Position numbers and translations under genes: made by a program
Notes under the pieces: generated by a model
The model's input: the letters and a program-made list of their open reading frames with translations, nothing else
What the model was told of the DNA's origin: nothing
The model's database searches: none
In this document: positions 7,601 to 16,919 of the stretch, in pieces
Layout of the letters: each line of letters opens with the position of its first letter
Numbering within the stretch: the first letter of the stretch is position 1
Assembly (NCBI GenBank): GCA_016934735.1
Contig: JAFGSG010000064.1
Span: 1-33,170 of the forward strand
Origin: Spirochaetota bacterium
GTDB taxonomy: Bacteria > Spirochaetota > UBA4802 > JAFGDQ01
Direction: 5' to 3'
Length of the DNA stretch: 33,170 nt

Positions 7601-7835
7601 TGTGTCATGTGCGGCTTTTTTAATTATGACAATAAAATTATATAATTAAATAAAAATATCATCATTTTTCCTGCCGCTAATGCATACATCCTGTAAGAAG
7701 CGGCATGCGGCGGCATCGAAATACAGGATGTAATAAATGCCGCGGAGGCCATGGATGGCCGTGAGCGGCCTGCCGCCTTAAAATTGATGATATTTTCATT
7801 TAATTAAAGTAACAATTAAGAAGTCGCACATCGCG
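7601..7835. repeat. Large imperfect palindrome upstream of the P-type ATPase gene
   Basis: The arms at 7643-7669 and 7780-7806 (core AAAATATCATCA against TGATGATATTTT) are about 27 bp with roughly two mismatches. Homology continues outward with gaps to CATGTGCGGCTT (7605-7616) and AAGTCGCACATC (7818-7829). The GC-rich centre holds a second inverted repeat, ACATCCTGT (7686-7694) with ACAGGATGT (7723-7731), and GGCC-rich self-complementary sequence. The whole unit folds on itself and has no reading frame, as expected for a MITE-type element. It ends about 85 bp before the ATPase start and may affect its expression. Confidence 0.75.
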
Positions 7836-7919
7836 TTAATTATTAAGCGACATGATAGGAGAAACAGTAGAAATCAATTTCCGGCAGACTCTGAAAAAAT
7901 AAGGGAGAAAATCAGTATA

Positions 7920-10607
7920 ATGAAAAATACCGCCAATACCGGAGCCAAAAAATGGCATCAGAAAGAAATAAACGAGACGGTTGAATCGCTCGGTTCTTCA
8001 CTCCAGGGACTCAGCACACAGGAAAGCATTTCACGTCTTGCCCGGCATGGAAAGAACGAGCTTGAAGAAAAGGCGGCCAAATCTCCTTTCCGCATGTTCC
8101 TTGGACAGTTTACCGATTTCATGATACTTGTACTCATAGGCGCGGCGATCATAGCCGGCATCATAGGCGAAGCTTCCGATACAATCGCCATAATAGTCAT
8201 TGTTGTAATAAATGCAATTATCGGTTTTATACAGGAGTACCGTGCCGAAAAAGCAATGGAAGCACTCAGGAAAATGGCAGGCACTTCAGCAACGGTTGTA
8301 AGGGACGGAGCATCTCTTACCGTGCCGTCATCCGGTCTCGTTCCGGGCGACGTGGTCATACTCGAGGCGGGACAGATAGTGCCTGCCGATATGAGAATCA
8401 TTGAAGCGTCCGTGCTGAAGCTGGAAGAGGCCGCCCTTACAGGAGAATCAATCCCTGTTGAGAAATCCGCCGGCGCCCTGCCCGACCATGATCTTCCCCT
8501 TGGCGACAGAAAAAATATGGCCTATAAAGGCACTTTCATAACCAACGGAAGAGGCACAGGGATTGTGACCGAAACCGGCATGAATACGGAGCTTGGCAGG
8601 ATAGCTGCCATGCTGCAGAAGGAAGATGAGGTGAAGACCCCTCTCCAGAAACGGCTCACATCATTCGGCCAGAAGATTGCTTTTGCTGTTCTGGCGATAT
8701 GCGCCGTTGTTTTCATTGTAGGAATTATAAGGGGAGAGAAGCCTTTGCCCATGCTTCTTACCGCAATATCCCTTGCGGTTGCAGCCATACCCGAAGCCCT
8801 GCCCGCTGTTGTTACTATATCCCTTGCACTCGGCGCCAAAAAGCTTGTCGCCCAGAATACCCTTATCAGGAAACTTCCGGCAGTGGAAACCCTCGGATCG
8901 GTAACATATATCTGTTCAGATAAGACTGGAACCCTTACAATGAACAGAATGACCGCAGAGGAGATATATCTTGACGGACGTATTCTCGATTCTGCAGGTC
9001 TTGCGGCCTTTGCCGGAGAAGGGGCTTCTCCGGGGCAAAAGGCTCTTCTGCGGTATTTCATGGCCGGGCTTGCTCTAAGCAATGACGCCCGTACGGACGA
9101 AAACGGCGCGCTTGCCGGCGATCCCACTGAAACTGCTCTTTTCAGCCTCGCAGAGGCAAATGGTTATAAAAAGAAGGAACTTGAATCCAGGCATAGCCGT
9201 GTAAATGAATTACCATTCGATTCGGAAAGAAAATGCATGACTACATTGCATGAATGGAGCGATAAAAACGGAAATAAAGGAGTAAAATACGTTTCTTTTA
9301 CAAAGGGCGCCCTTGACGTACTAATTGAGAAATCGGTAAATATTCTTACTGCGGATGGGCCCAAACCCGTAAATAAGGAGGAGCTGGATCGTATAAACAC
9401 TGCATTCGCGGAAAAGGGCATGAGAATTCTGTGCCATTGCATGAAGGAATGGGATGCGCCTCCCGGAGATTTTTCGGCCGGGTCCGTGGAAACAGGCCTA
9501 ACCATTGTGGGCCTTACCGGTCTTCTCGATCCTCCCAGGGAAGAAGCGCGGGAGGCAGTTGCCTTATGCAGGGCTGCGGGCATTAAACCGGTAATGATCA
9601 CAGGGGATCATCCTCTTACTGCAAGGACAATAGCGCACAGGCTCGGAATAATTGAAACAAAGGGGCACAATATAATTTCCGGCCGTGAACTGGAAGAACT
9701 CTCCCTGGAAGAGTTCGAGGACCATGTTGAACATATTTCTGTCTACGCAAGAGTGGCTCCGGAACAGAAGCTGAAAATAGTGAAGGCACTGCAGGATAAA
9801 GGACAATTTGTCGCCATGACCGGAGACGGCGTGAATGACGCCCCTGCATTAAAAAGGGCCGACATCGGAGTTGCCATGGGAATTACAGGCACCGATGTTT
9901 CAAAAGAAGCAGCTCACATGATTCTTCTTGACGATAATTTTGCAACTATTGTTAAAGCGGTAAAAGCCGGGCGCCGTATCTTTGACAATATCCGCAAGTT
10001 CATCAAGTATACAATGACAAGCAATTCAGGCGAGATATTCACCATTTTCCTCGCCCCGTTCCTGGGCCTGCCGGTCCCGCTTCAGCCCATTCACATACTC
10101 TGGATAAATCTTGTAACTGACGGGCTCCCGGGCCTTGCCCTGGCTGCCGAACCGGCGGAGAAAGGGATCATGGACAGGCCTCCCCGCTCCCCTAAGGAAA
10201 GCATTTTCGCGCAGGGCCTGGGCGCACATATTATATGGGTGGGCCTCCTGATGGGCTTTTCCTGTATCTTCGTGCAGGCATGGTCAATCAGCACCGGACA
10301 TGCCCACTGGCAGACTATGGTTTTCACAGCTCTCTGTCTCAGCCAGATGGGCCATGTGCTGGCTATCCGCTCGGACAGGGAATCCTTATTCACGCAGGGA
10401 CTCCTGTCAAACAAACCGCTGCTCGGGGCTTTTGCCCTAACATTTATTCTTCAGATAGCCACCATTTACGTGCCTTTTCTTAATCCCATCTTTAAGACCG
10501 AACCTTTAACCGCAGCCGAACTATTTTTTACGCTTGCACTTGCATCGATTGTCTTTGTTGCAGTTGAGATTGAAAAATTGGTAAAGAGGAAACTAAAACG
10601 GAGTTAG
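7920..10607 (+). CDS. Calcium-type P-type (P2A-like) cation-transporting ATPase
   Basis: An 895-residue, full-length ATP-driven cation pump of the inner membrane. The order is canonical: N-terminal cation-ATPase domain (1-75), TM1-2, actuator domain with TGES at 174-177, TM3-4, phosphorylation site DKTGTLT with Asp334, nucleotide-binding domain, MITGDHPLTART, hinge MTGDGVNDAPAL with Asp636, and six C-terminal membrane segments. The transport-site motifs fit calcium pumps: PEALPAVVT in TM4, SNSGE in TM5 and NLVTDGLPGLALA in TM6 correspond to the SERCA residues that hold both calcium ions. Manganese transport is a possible alternative. A purine-rich AGGGAGAAA lies about 10 nt upstream of ATG. 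It is a single gene, preceded by a large palindrome and followed by repeats. Confidence 0.93.
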   Translation: MKNTANTGAKKWHQKEINETVESLGSSLQGLSTQESISRLARHGKNELEEKAAKSPFRMFLGQFTDFMILVLIGAAIIAGIIGEASDTIAIIVIVVINAIIGFIQEYRAEKAMEALRKMAGTSATVVRDGASLTVPSSGLVPGDVVILEAGQIVPADMRIIEASVLKLEEAALTGESIPVEKSAGALPDHDLPLGDRKNMAYKGTFITNGRGTGIVTETGMNTELGRIAAMLQKEDEVKTPLQKRLTSFGQKIAFAVLAICAVVFIVGIIRGEKPLPMLLTAISLAVAAIPEALPAVVTISLALGAKKLVAQNTLIRKLPAVETLGSVTYICSDKTGTLTMNRMTAEEIYLDGRILDSAGLAAFAGEGASPGQKALLRYFMAGLALSNDARTDENGALAGDPTETALFSLAEANGYKKKELESRHSRVNELPFDSERKCMTTLHEWSDKNGNKGVKYVSFTKGALDVLIEKSVNILTADGPKPVNKEELDRINTAFAEKGMRILCHCMKEWDAPPGDFSAGSVETGLTIVGLTGLLDPPREEAREAVALCRAAGIKPVMITGDHPLTARTIAHRLGIIETKGHNIISGRELEELSLEEFEDHVEHISVYARVAPEQKLKIVKALQDKGQFVAMTGDGVNDAPALKRADIGVAMGITGTDVSKEAAHMILLDDNFATIVKAVKAGRRIFDNIRKFIKYTMTSNSGEIFTIFLAPFLGLPVPLQPIHILWINLVTDGLPGLALAAEPAEKGIMDRPPRSPKESIFAQGLGAHIIWVGLLMGFSCIFVQAWSISTGHAHWQTMVFTALCLSQMGHVLAIRSDRESLFTQGLLSNKPLLGAFALTFILQIATIYVPFLNPIFKTEPLTAAELFFTLALASIVFVAVEIEKLVKRKLKRS

Positions 10608-10663
10608 TTTAAATTGCTTCAAGCCGGCTGTCTTTGCTGGAATCCATCTAAAAATGCGGTATT

Positions 10664-10720
10664 CCCGCTGTTTGAGCGAAGCGATGCGCCGAGCGCCGCC
10701 GAAGCGTCGAAACCAGCGGG
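10664..10720. repeat. GC-rich hairpin downstream of the ATPase gene
   Basis: CCCGCTG and CAGCGGG pair perfectly around 43 bases that contain further self-complementary GAGCG/CGTCG and GCGCC-rich tracts. It lies 57 bp after the ATPase stop. It may slow transcription or protect the mRNA end, but there is no T-run. Confidence 0.55.
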
Positions 10721-10759
10721 TCGTGCTGATTATTCCGAAAACTGCAATAAAAGCTTTTA

Positions 10760-10837
10760 CATCAGGCCCGGAAGGCGTCCTCAAAAATTTTGTAATGTAT
10801 TTCAATTTATTGAGTGACAAAAAAATTAAGTGAGATG
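10760..10837 (+). repeat. R1 dispersed repeat, copy A (half element)
   Basis: The copy reads CATCAGG, GGCGTCCTC, then TTTTGTAATGTATTTCAATT, and ends TGAGATG. This is the reverse complement of the layout in copies B and D. Only one arm is present, so it is a half-length copy. It sits between the ATPase and the histidine kinase genes. Confidence 0.8.
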
Positions 10838-10972
10838 ATTTTTTAGTTAATTAAATAAAATTCAATTGACTTTTTGGAAAATTTCCATAATTGATTCATA
10901 TCAATAACCTTAATGCTTTACCAGACAAAAGTATCGAAATACAAATATTCCGGGCCAGCTGGATGATACCTG

Positions 10973-12931
10973 ATGAAGGGCATAGTTAAAGTAAAAATCA
11001 GCACCAAACTTGTCATCAGCCTTTTGTCTATTGTTGTGATAAGCGGAATAAGTTCAATTGTAATAAGCCGGAATGTTATAAATAAGAATGTCCTTGGCCA
11101 GGCGTTTGAAGATGTAAGGACAAACCTGAATACTGTACGCCATATTTATAACGAACGGATCAATGTAATCTATCTTTTTTTAAATCACCTTGCATCACTC
11201 GATTATCTGCAACATGCCGTTATACAGAACAGCCGCAAACTTCTTTCAGAAAAGCTTAATGAAGTCAAGAAGGAACTTGACCTTGATATCATGACAATCA
11301 CTGACACCTCCGGCAGGGTTATTGTGCGTGCAAACAATTTCAGAAATTTCGGGGACGATGTAAGCGGCGATCTGTTCGTCAAATATGTAATTGAGAACAG
11401 AAAATCGTGCTCAGGCACCGATAAGATTTCCAGAGAGCATCTTCTCAGAGAAAACAAAAAGCTTGCTGATCAGGCCTATACCAGGATTGTTCAGACACAG
11501 CGCGCCCGCAGGATCGATAAAGCATACGAAACAAATGCCATGTGTATGAAAGCTGCCACTCCTGTCATGAAAGACGGAAAGTTTATAGGTGTAATTTACG
11601 GAGCTAAAATTCTCAACAGAAATTTTAAGCTTGTTGACGGGATCAAGAAGCTGCTTTTTAAAGATGAACAAATTGACGGATATGAGATCGGGACAGTAAC
11701 TATTTTTATGGATGATATCCGTATATCCACCAATGTGATTAATATTGACGGGACGAGAGCGGTCGGTACTCAGGTTTCCGAAGAGGTCTATAAAAATGTA
11801 TATGAGCATGGGAAGGAATGGATAAACAAAGCGTTCGTGGTCAATAACTGGTATTTGTCCGGATACAGCCCTATTTACAGTATAACTGATAAGATAATCG
11901 GAATTCACTATGTCGGTATTCTTGAGGAGAAGTATAACCGTATTACGCGGAATGCAACGATTTTCGCACTGGCAGTTACACTTATTACCGCCTTTCTGGC
12001 CATAGTCCTCTCGATATATCTGATAAAGAGCATTATAAGTCCGATACAGTCCCTTGTAGCCGCATCACAGGGAATCGCTGATGGGAATTACAGCAGAAAA
12101 GTCACGCCCGTGTCCCTTGACGAAATGGGGTATCTGTGCCTCACATTCAACAGGATGATTGACGCAATCCTGGAACGGGATGCAAGGCTCAAGGAACAGA
12201 CTGAGATGCAGATAGTCCAGTCAGAGAAGCTTGCCTCTCTCGGACGTCTGGCTTCAGGCATCGCGCACGAAATAAATAATCCGCTTACGGGAATTCTTGC
12301 CTACAGCACTGTGCTGTACGACGATATTGATGATGCCGGCAAAAAAGAAGATCTGAAAATAATTATAGACGAAACAATGCGCTGCCGGGAGATCGTAAAA
12401 GGCATTCTCGATTTTGCGCGCGAGACAAAGACAGACAAGCGTCCGGGCAACATTAATGAGATCATAATGAGTGTCCTGTCGATTCTCGAAAATAATTTCA
12501 ATTTCCAGAATATAGAGATTAAAAAATTTCTGGCGGAAGATCTGCCAATAATCAATATAGACAGCAATCAGATAAAATCCGTTATTAATAATCTCGCACT
12601 TAATGCTGCCGATGCAATGCATAACGGCGGTGTGCTAATAATTTCCACTTTTTATGACGCAGAAAACAAAAAAATAGTTGTCATGGTCTCAGATACGGGT
12701 ATAGGTATTGAAGAGGAGAATCTATCAAAAATATTCGACCCGTTTTTTACAACCAAGGAAACAGGAAAGGGAACCGGCCTCGGCCTTTCGGTTACCTACG
12801 GAATCGTACAGCGTCATAAAGGCTCCATTAAAGTTGACAGTACCGTAGGCGCAGGGTCAACATTTACTATTACATTTCCGGTTGAGACTTCGGAGAAAAA
12901 TAATAATTCAAGTATGCAGAACGGCACTTAA
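10973..12931 (+). CDS. Membrane sensor histidine kinase (Cache-like sensor, HAMP, HisKA, HATPase)
   Basis: A 652-residue protein. A transmembrane helix at about 8-28 is followed by an extracytoplasmic region of about 290 residues whose end ([20 protein letters not shown], then [10 protein letters not shown]) fits a Cache-type small-molecule sensor. A second membrane helix at about 326-347 leads to a HAMP domain ([20 protein letters not shown]). The dimerisation domain has the phospho-acceptor His432 in [14 protein letters not shown]. The ATPase domain shows N-box [25 protein letters not shown] and GTGLGLSV. This domain style is close to NtrB-type kinases. No strong ribosome binding site is seen. 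The next gene, 39 bp away, is a receiver-kinase hybrid, so the pair probably forms a phosphorelay. The signal is unknown. Confidence 0.9.
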   Translation: MKGIVKVKISTKLVISLLSIVVISGISSIVISRNVINKNVLGQAFEDVRTNLNTVRHIYNERINVIYLFLNHLASLDYLQHAVIQNSRKLLSEKLNEVKKELDLDIMTITDTSGRVIVRANNFRNFGDDVSGDLFVKYVIENRKSCSGTDKISREHLLRENKKLADQAYTRIVQTQRARRIDKAYETNAMCMKAATPVMKDGKFIGVIYGAKILNRNFKLVDGIKKLLFKDEQIDGYEIGTVTIFMDDIRISTNVINIDGTRAVGTQVSEEVYKNVYEHGKEWINKAFVVNNWYLSGYSPIYSITDKIIGIHYVGILEEKYNRITRNATIFALAVTLITAFLAIVLSIYLIKSIISPIQSLVAASQGIADGNYSRKVTPVSLDEMGYLCLTFNRMIDAILERDARLKEQTEMQIVQSEKLASLGRLASGIAHEINNPLTGILAYSTVLYDDIDDAGKKEDLKIIIDETMRCREIVKGILDFARETKTDKRPGNINEIIMSVLSILENNFNFQNIEIKKFLAEDLPIINIDSNQIKSVINNLALNAADAMHNGGVLIISTFYDAENKKIVVMVSDTGIGIEEENLSKIFDPFFTTKETGKGTGLGLSVTYGIVQRHKGSIKVDSTVGAGSTFTITFPVETSEKNNNSSMQNGT

Positions 12932-12970
12932 CACAGCTTTTTATTTTATATATTTATAAAAAAATAAATC

Positions 12971-14038
12971 ATGAAACGTAAAATAAAAATTTTAATTATT
13001 GATGATGAAAGTATTATCATAAAAAGCTGCCTGCGCATATTACGTAATGATAATTATGATATTGATACCGTGTATTCCGGCGATGAAGGCCTCAAACTTA
13101 CTGCCCGAAAGGATTATGATATTGTCATAACTGATATAAAAATGCCCGGAGTAAGCGGGATGGACGTTCTTGCCAGCCTGCGAAAAAATAAACCTGAAGT
13201 GACGGTTATTATTTTTACCGGCTTTGCCACGGTTGAAAATGCGCGCGAAGCACTTAAAATGGGTGCATTCGACTATATTCCAAAACCTTTTACCAAAGAG
13301 GAGCTTAAAAGCGTTGTGGAGAACGCGGTCAAGCTGCGTGAAAAACAGACAGATGCGGGTATGCTTGATCTTATGGCTATCGTGTCCCATGAAATAAAGA
13401 GCCCTGTTTCAATAGTCCATACCACAGCCGAAACGCTGTACAAGGGATATTTCGGCAAACTTGACACGGAACAGCAAAAGACCATTGAGAAAATTCTGCG
13501 CAATTGCCAGTATCTCGAGGACATTATACGGAACTATATTGATCTGTCCAAAATGGATATCGACAGCATAGAGACCTTTTCCCATAAGATAGATCTGGTC
13601 GATGATGTTATACAACCTGTCCTTGATATTCCTGAAAATAAAGACAACCTGAAAAAAATGATTCTTACTGCCGACTTTATCGATAAGCCGCTTGTTTACG
13701 GTGACCCGAATCTTCTGAAAATAGTTGCTTCCAATCTTGTCAATAATGCTATAAAATACGGCACCCCGGAAACGCCAATAACGATACGTGTTAATGAAAG
13801 CAAAAACGATTATATTGTATCAATCAGCAATCATGGTGTGGGAATCTCAAAAGCAGATATTGAAAAGCGGCTTTTTGGCAAGTTCAGCCGCCTTAAACAA
13901 AAGGGTACGGAAGGAGTAAAGGGCTCCGGCCTAGGCCTATATATCTGTAAAAAAATAGTTGAAAGACACAGGGGCAGAATCTGGGTTGAATCGGAACCGG
14001 GAAAGATCACAACATTTTATTTCAGTATTCCTAAATGA
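12971..14038 (+). CDS. Receiver-histidine kinase hybrid protein
   Basis: A 355-residue cytoplasmic protein with the reverse of the usual hybrid order: receiver first, kinase second. The receiver domain (1-122) has the acidic pair DD at 11-12, phospho-acceptor Asp55 in VITDIKMPG and Lys105 in PKPF. The kinase part has His140 in MAIVSHEIKSPVS, an N-box (NLVNNAIKYG), ISNHGVGIS, and GSGLGLYICKKIVERHRGRI. It has no membrane segment and no DNA-binding domain. It would receive phosphate from the upstream membrane kinase, or respond to it, and act on a further receiver. The stand-alone receiver encoded convergently at 14125-14496 is the obvious candidate. Confidence 0.9.
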   Translation: MKRKIKILIIDDESIIIKSCLRILRNDNYDIDTVYSGDEGLKLTARKDYDIVITDIKMPGVSGMDVLASLRKNKPEVTVIIFTGFATVENAREALKMGAFDYIPKPFTKEELKSVVENAVKLREKQTDAGMLDLMAIVSHEIKSPVSIVHTTAETLYKGYFGKLDTEQQKTIEKILRNCQYLEDIIRNYIDLSKMDIDSIETFSHKIDLVDDVIQPVLDIPENKDNLKKMILTADFIDKPLVYGDPNLLKIVASNLVNNAIKYGTPETPITIRVNESKNDYIVSISNHGVGISKADIEKRLFGKFSRLKQKGTEGVKGSGLGLYICKKIVERHRGRIWVESEPGKITTFYFSIPK

Positions 14039-14124
14039 TAGTTCTGCGAAAAATAATTCAATTTTAACAATTAACCAGTGCTCATCTTAAAAACTCGATT
14101 TTACATAAATAGCTGGCTCCTGGT

Positions 14125-14496
14125 TTACTTTAAAACATCTTTAATTTTTGTTATCATCAAATCCACATCAACCGGTTTCTGGAAAACGCCTTTAAAGCCG
14201 ATCTTATCAACATCGACATTATAAGCGGTTGCTGTTCCGATATTGCTTATCAGGAATATCGGAATTTTGCTGCTGATTCTTTTAATCGCCTTGGCAACTG
14301 TGATCCCCGAATCGATCTTTTCCATCATCATATCGCAGAGAACAAGATCAGGTTTCTTCTTTTTGACTATTTCCACACCATCTTTACCGCTAACGGCTGT
14401 GACGGCCGCAAAACCGTTTTTTTCGAGGATCATCTTCATGGAATCCAGAATATCCGGATCGTCATCGATAACAAGAATTTTATATTTTTTTTTCAT
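14125..14496 (-). CDS. Stand-alone receiver-domain response regulator (CheY-like)
   Basis: A 123-residue single receiver domain with no output domain. The acidic residues DDD (11-13), phospho-acceptor Asp55 (VLCDMMMEK), Ser84 at the switch position (FLISNIG) and Lys107 (FQKPVD) are all present. It must act through protein contact, as a phosphate shuttle or by binding a target. It lies 31 bp downstream of the NuoE-NuoF fusion on the same strand, with AGGAGATAAATT before the ATG, so the two are probably one operon. The 3' end faces the kinase pair across an 86-bp convergent gap. Confidence 0.9.
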   Translation of the reverse strand: MKKKYKILVIDDDPDILDSMKMILEKNGFAAVTAVSGKDGVEIVKKKKPDLVLCDMMMEKIDSGITVAKAIKRISSKIPIFLISNIGTATAYNVDVDKIGFKGVFQKPVDVDLMITKIKDVLK

Positions 14497-14527
14497 TAAT
14501 TTATCTCCTGTATTAAAAACTTACTTT

Positions 14528-16246
14528 CTATGTTTTTACCAAAGCCTCGAATTCAGGCCTGAACTTTGTAATCATTGAATGTATGGGCACAGAGAATGCA
14601 TCCCCTGTCGGGCAGATGGTTATCCCCCTGATTGTGGCGCACAGGTGAAGAACAAGATCAATATCTTCCATAGTTCCCTCACCTCTTACAAGGGAACGGA
14701 GTTTATCCCTGATCACACGAGATCCTTCCCTGCATGGGGTACACTGCCCGCAGGATTCATGCTGATAGAACTCAATAGTGCGTAACGCAAGATCCGGGAT
14801 GGATATTGTGTCATTAATCACTATAATCCCGCCGGAGCCGAGGGCAGTGCCTGCCTTATGACAGGAATCATAATCAAGGGAAACATCCTTAGCTTCGGAA
14901 GCCGTAAGAATGGCAACCGAAAGTCCGCCGGTTATAATCCCTTTCATTTTTCCTTTAACGCCGCCGGCCTCTTTAAGTATTTCACTTAGCTTGGTTCCGA
15001 GCGGATATTCAAACACACCGGGCTTGTTCACATGGCCGGACACGCAGAAAATCTTCAGCCCGCGATTGTTTAAAATGCCGATTCTTCTGTAGGCTTCGGC
15101 GCCGTTTTTAATAATGTATGGCACGTTCGAGAGAGTTTCCACATTGTTCACAACAGTCGGGCATCCGTACAGCCCAGAATTAGCCGGAAAAGGCGGCTTC
15201 ACCCTGGGATAGCCTCTTTTCCCTTCAAGGGATTCTATCAATGCAGTCTCATCACCGCAGACGTAAGAGCCCGCTCCCCTATGGACAACTATATCTATAT
15301 GATCAAGCAGGCCGTCTTTCTTTGCTTCTTTAATCGCGGCTTCGAGAGTATCTGCGATCCATGAAAATTCGCCCCGTATATAAATAAATGACTTTGCCGC
15401 TCTGATTGCGTATGCAGTTATCGCTACCCCTTCGATCAGGAGATGAGGATTGAACTCCATGATCTGCCTGTCCTTAAAGGTTCCCGGTTCACCTTCATCA
15501 GCATTGCATATAAGATATACCGGCCTGGGGTCTTTTTTCGGAAGAAATGACCATTTCATTCCGGCAGGGAATCCCGCACCGCCGCGCCCGCGGATCTCTG
15601 ACTCTTTCACCTCATCTATAATTTCATCAGGTTTCATGGTAAAAGCTTTCTTAAGACCTTCGTATCCTCCGTTGTCTTTATAAAAACCGATTGTGCGGCA
15701 ATTTCTTTTCGTTCGATCGTTAAGGAGAATGCCGCATCTGGACACAACATTCATTGATGGATGATTTTCGGGAATTTTTCCATTTTTCAGGGACTTGATC
15801 AGTTTATTCGCTTTTCGGACTGTCATGTTCTCATAGTACCGGTCGTTGACCTGAATGACCGGACCTGTAGCACATGAGGCGAGGTCCTGTACAACCGAAA
15901 GGGTAAACATGCCGTCGCTGGTTGTTTCTCCGACAGCTATACCGAGTTTTTTGCTCAGGTATTTCACTATCTCATCAGCTCCATGCAAAAAGCCGGGCAC
16001 ACATGTATCAACCTGCAGATGATATTTGCCTACCGGAGCAGTGTTGAACATAGTGTAATAGGTAGCAATACCGTAAACCCGGCTTCTGCTGATATTGACC
16101 ATTTTCGCTGCAGCATTCATTGCTTCCGGGCTCAGATAATTATTGTTTATTTTCTGTAAATATTGCATTATCGGCACAATAGCCGACTCGCGTTTGGGAT
16201 ATCTGCCGATTATCTCCTTAAATACTTCTCTGTCCCCTAAGTTCAT
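14528..16246 (-). CDS. NuoE-NuoF fusion flavoprotein with degenerate [2Fe-2S] site
   Basis: A 572-residue fusion. Residues 1-155 are a NuoE/24-kDa-type thioredoxin-fold domain; residues 165-572 are NuoF/51-kDa-like. The NuoF part is complete: FMN/NADH site RGRGGAGFPAGMKW (219-232), NADEGEPGTFKDR (248-260), GAGSYVCGDETALIESLEG, and N3 [4Fe-4S] ligands Cys499, Cys502, Cys505 (CGQCTPC) and Cys545. The NuoE part is unusual. Aligned to C-x4-C and C-x3-C, the ligands read Asp80, Gly85, Asp121 and Cys125, with a displaced Cys82. So the [2Fe-2S] cluster is probably absent or altered. The C-terminal ferredoxin domain of HydB-type proteins is missing. It should oxidise or reduce NAD(P)(H). No NuoG or hydrogenase gene is nearby. 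A receiver protein follows in the operon. Confidence 0.92.
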   Translation of the reverse strand: MNLGDREVFKEIIGRYPKRESAIVPIMQYLQKINNNYLSPEAMNAAAKMVNISRSRVYGIATYYTMFNTAPVGKYHLQVDTCVPGFLHGADEIVKYLSKKLGIAVGETTSDGMFTLSVVQDLASCATGPVIQVNDRYYENMTVRKANKLIKSLKNGKIPENHPSMNVVSRCGILLNDRTKRNCRTIGFYKDNGGYEGLKKAFTMKPDEIIDEVKESEIRGRGGAGFPAGMKWSFLPKKDPRPVYLICNADEGEPGTFKDRQIMEFNPHLLIEGVAITAYAIRAAKSFIYIRGEFSWIADTLEAAIKEAKKDGLLDHIDIVVHRGAGSYVCGDETALIESLEGKRGYPRVKPPFPANSGLYGCPTVVNNVETLSNVPYIIKNGAEAYRRIGILNNRGLKIFCVSGHVNKPGVFEYPLGTKLSEILKEAGGVKGKMKGIITGGLSVAILTASEAKDVSLDYDSCHKAGTALGSGGIIVINDTISIPDLALRTIEFYQHESCGQCTPCREGSRVIRDKLRSLVRGEGTMEDIDLVLHLCATIRGITICPTGDAFSVPIHSMITKFRPEFEALVKT

Positions 16247-16919
16247 AATTAAATTCTCTTATCGTTATTTGATTAAAACACCCGAAATAGTGTTTTATAA
16301 AGATGTGCATTTAACTATAATTTTTAAATTTTTTTTTATCATTTTTATAATTTATAAATAAATAAATCAATGAAAAATCAAAATATAATTTAATTTTTTT
16401 AATAACTCGAAAAAAATTTTTAATAACACCAAATAGATATGTTATTATTATCTGGTACCATGTGCTGGTATGCATTCTGCAATCATCTGATTGGCTTAAA
16501 AATATTTTAAGTGATATTTCAATATTTTGAGATAACTTATAATAAAAAATCAGTTTTTTATAGGTTCTCTGATATTATTCTTGCAACTGAAAAAGCTTCT
16601 TGACTGTCTTATATATAAAGTCAAAATTGTATTTTCAAGCGTTTTGGAGCACTTTTCGCCGGATGGCGGATTAATGCGGGGAAATAAATCCTTTAATATT
16701 TTTTCCTATAAAACCTACAAACCAATCAATTGTACTTCTCATTTCTGTAAATATTTTCAAATTAATACAGATGTGCAATTCATTGATAAAGAAATTGCGC
16801 ATGTATAGGTTGGAAATGGGGATGAGAACATCCGTTTTTAAAACTTCATTCTGATAATGTAAGTTCTCCTGAAAGCATGTCCACAAATTGATTTTAAAAT
16901 TATAATTTAGGAGAATTTA
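16247..16919. other. Long AT-rich intergenic region before the radical SAM gene
   Basis: The 673 bp contain no supported gene. Short frames on both strands lack motifs. A small inverted repeat (TGGTACCA near 16454) and the sequence TTTTGAGATAACTT (about 16522), which resembles an R1 end, are the only structures noticed. A good ribosome binding site (TTAGGAGAATTTAATG) marks the end. The length leaves room for a long leader; no known riboswitch was recognised. Confidence 0.5.

Larger units (their letters stand above)
10608..10972. other. Intergenic region with hairpin and R1 repeat
   Basis: This region holds a GC-rich hairpin (arms CCCGCTG at 10664-10670 and CAGCGGG at 10714-10720, with partly complementary sequence between) and R1 copy A (10760-10837). 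The remainder, up to the kinase start, is AT-rich. No terminator with a clear T-tract follows the ATPase gene. Confidence 0.6.

Noticed and set aside
16247..16919. Cobalamin or SAM riboswitch before the radical SAM gene
   Set aside because: The long leader made this plausible, but no conserved box or characteristic helix pattern was found.
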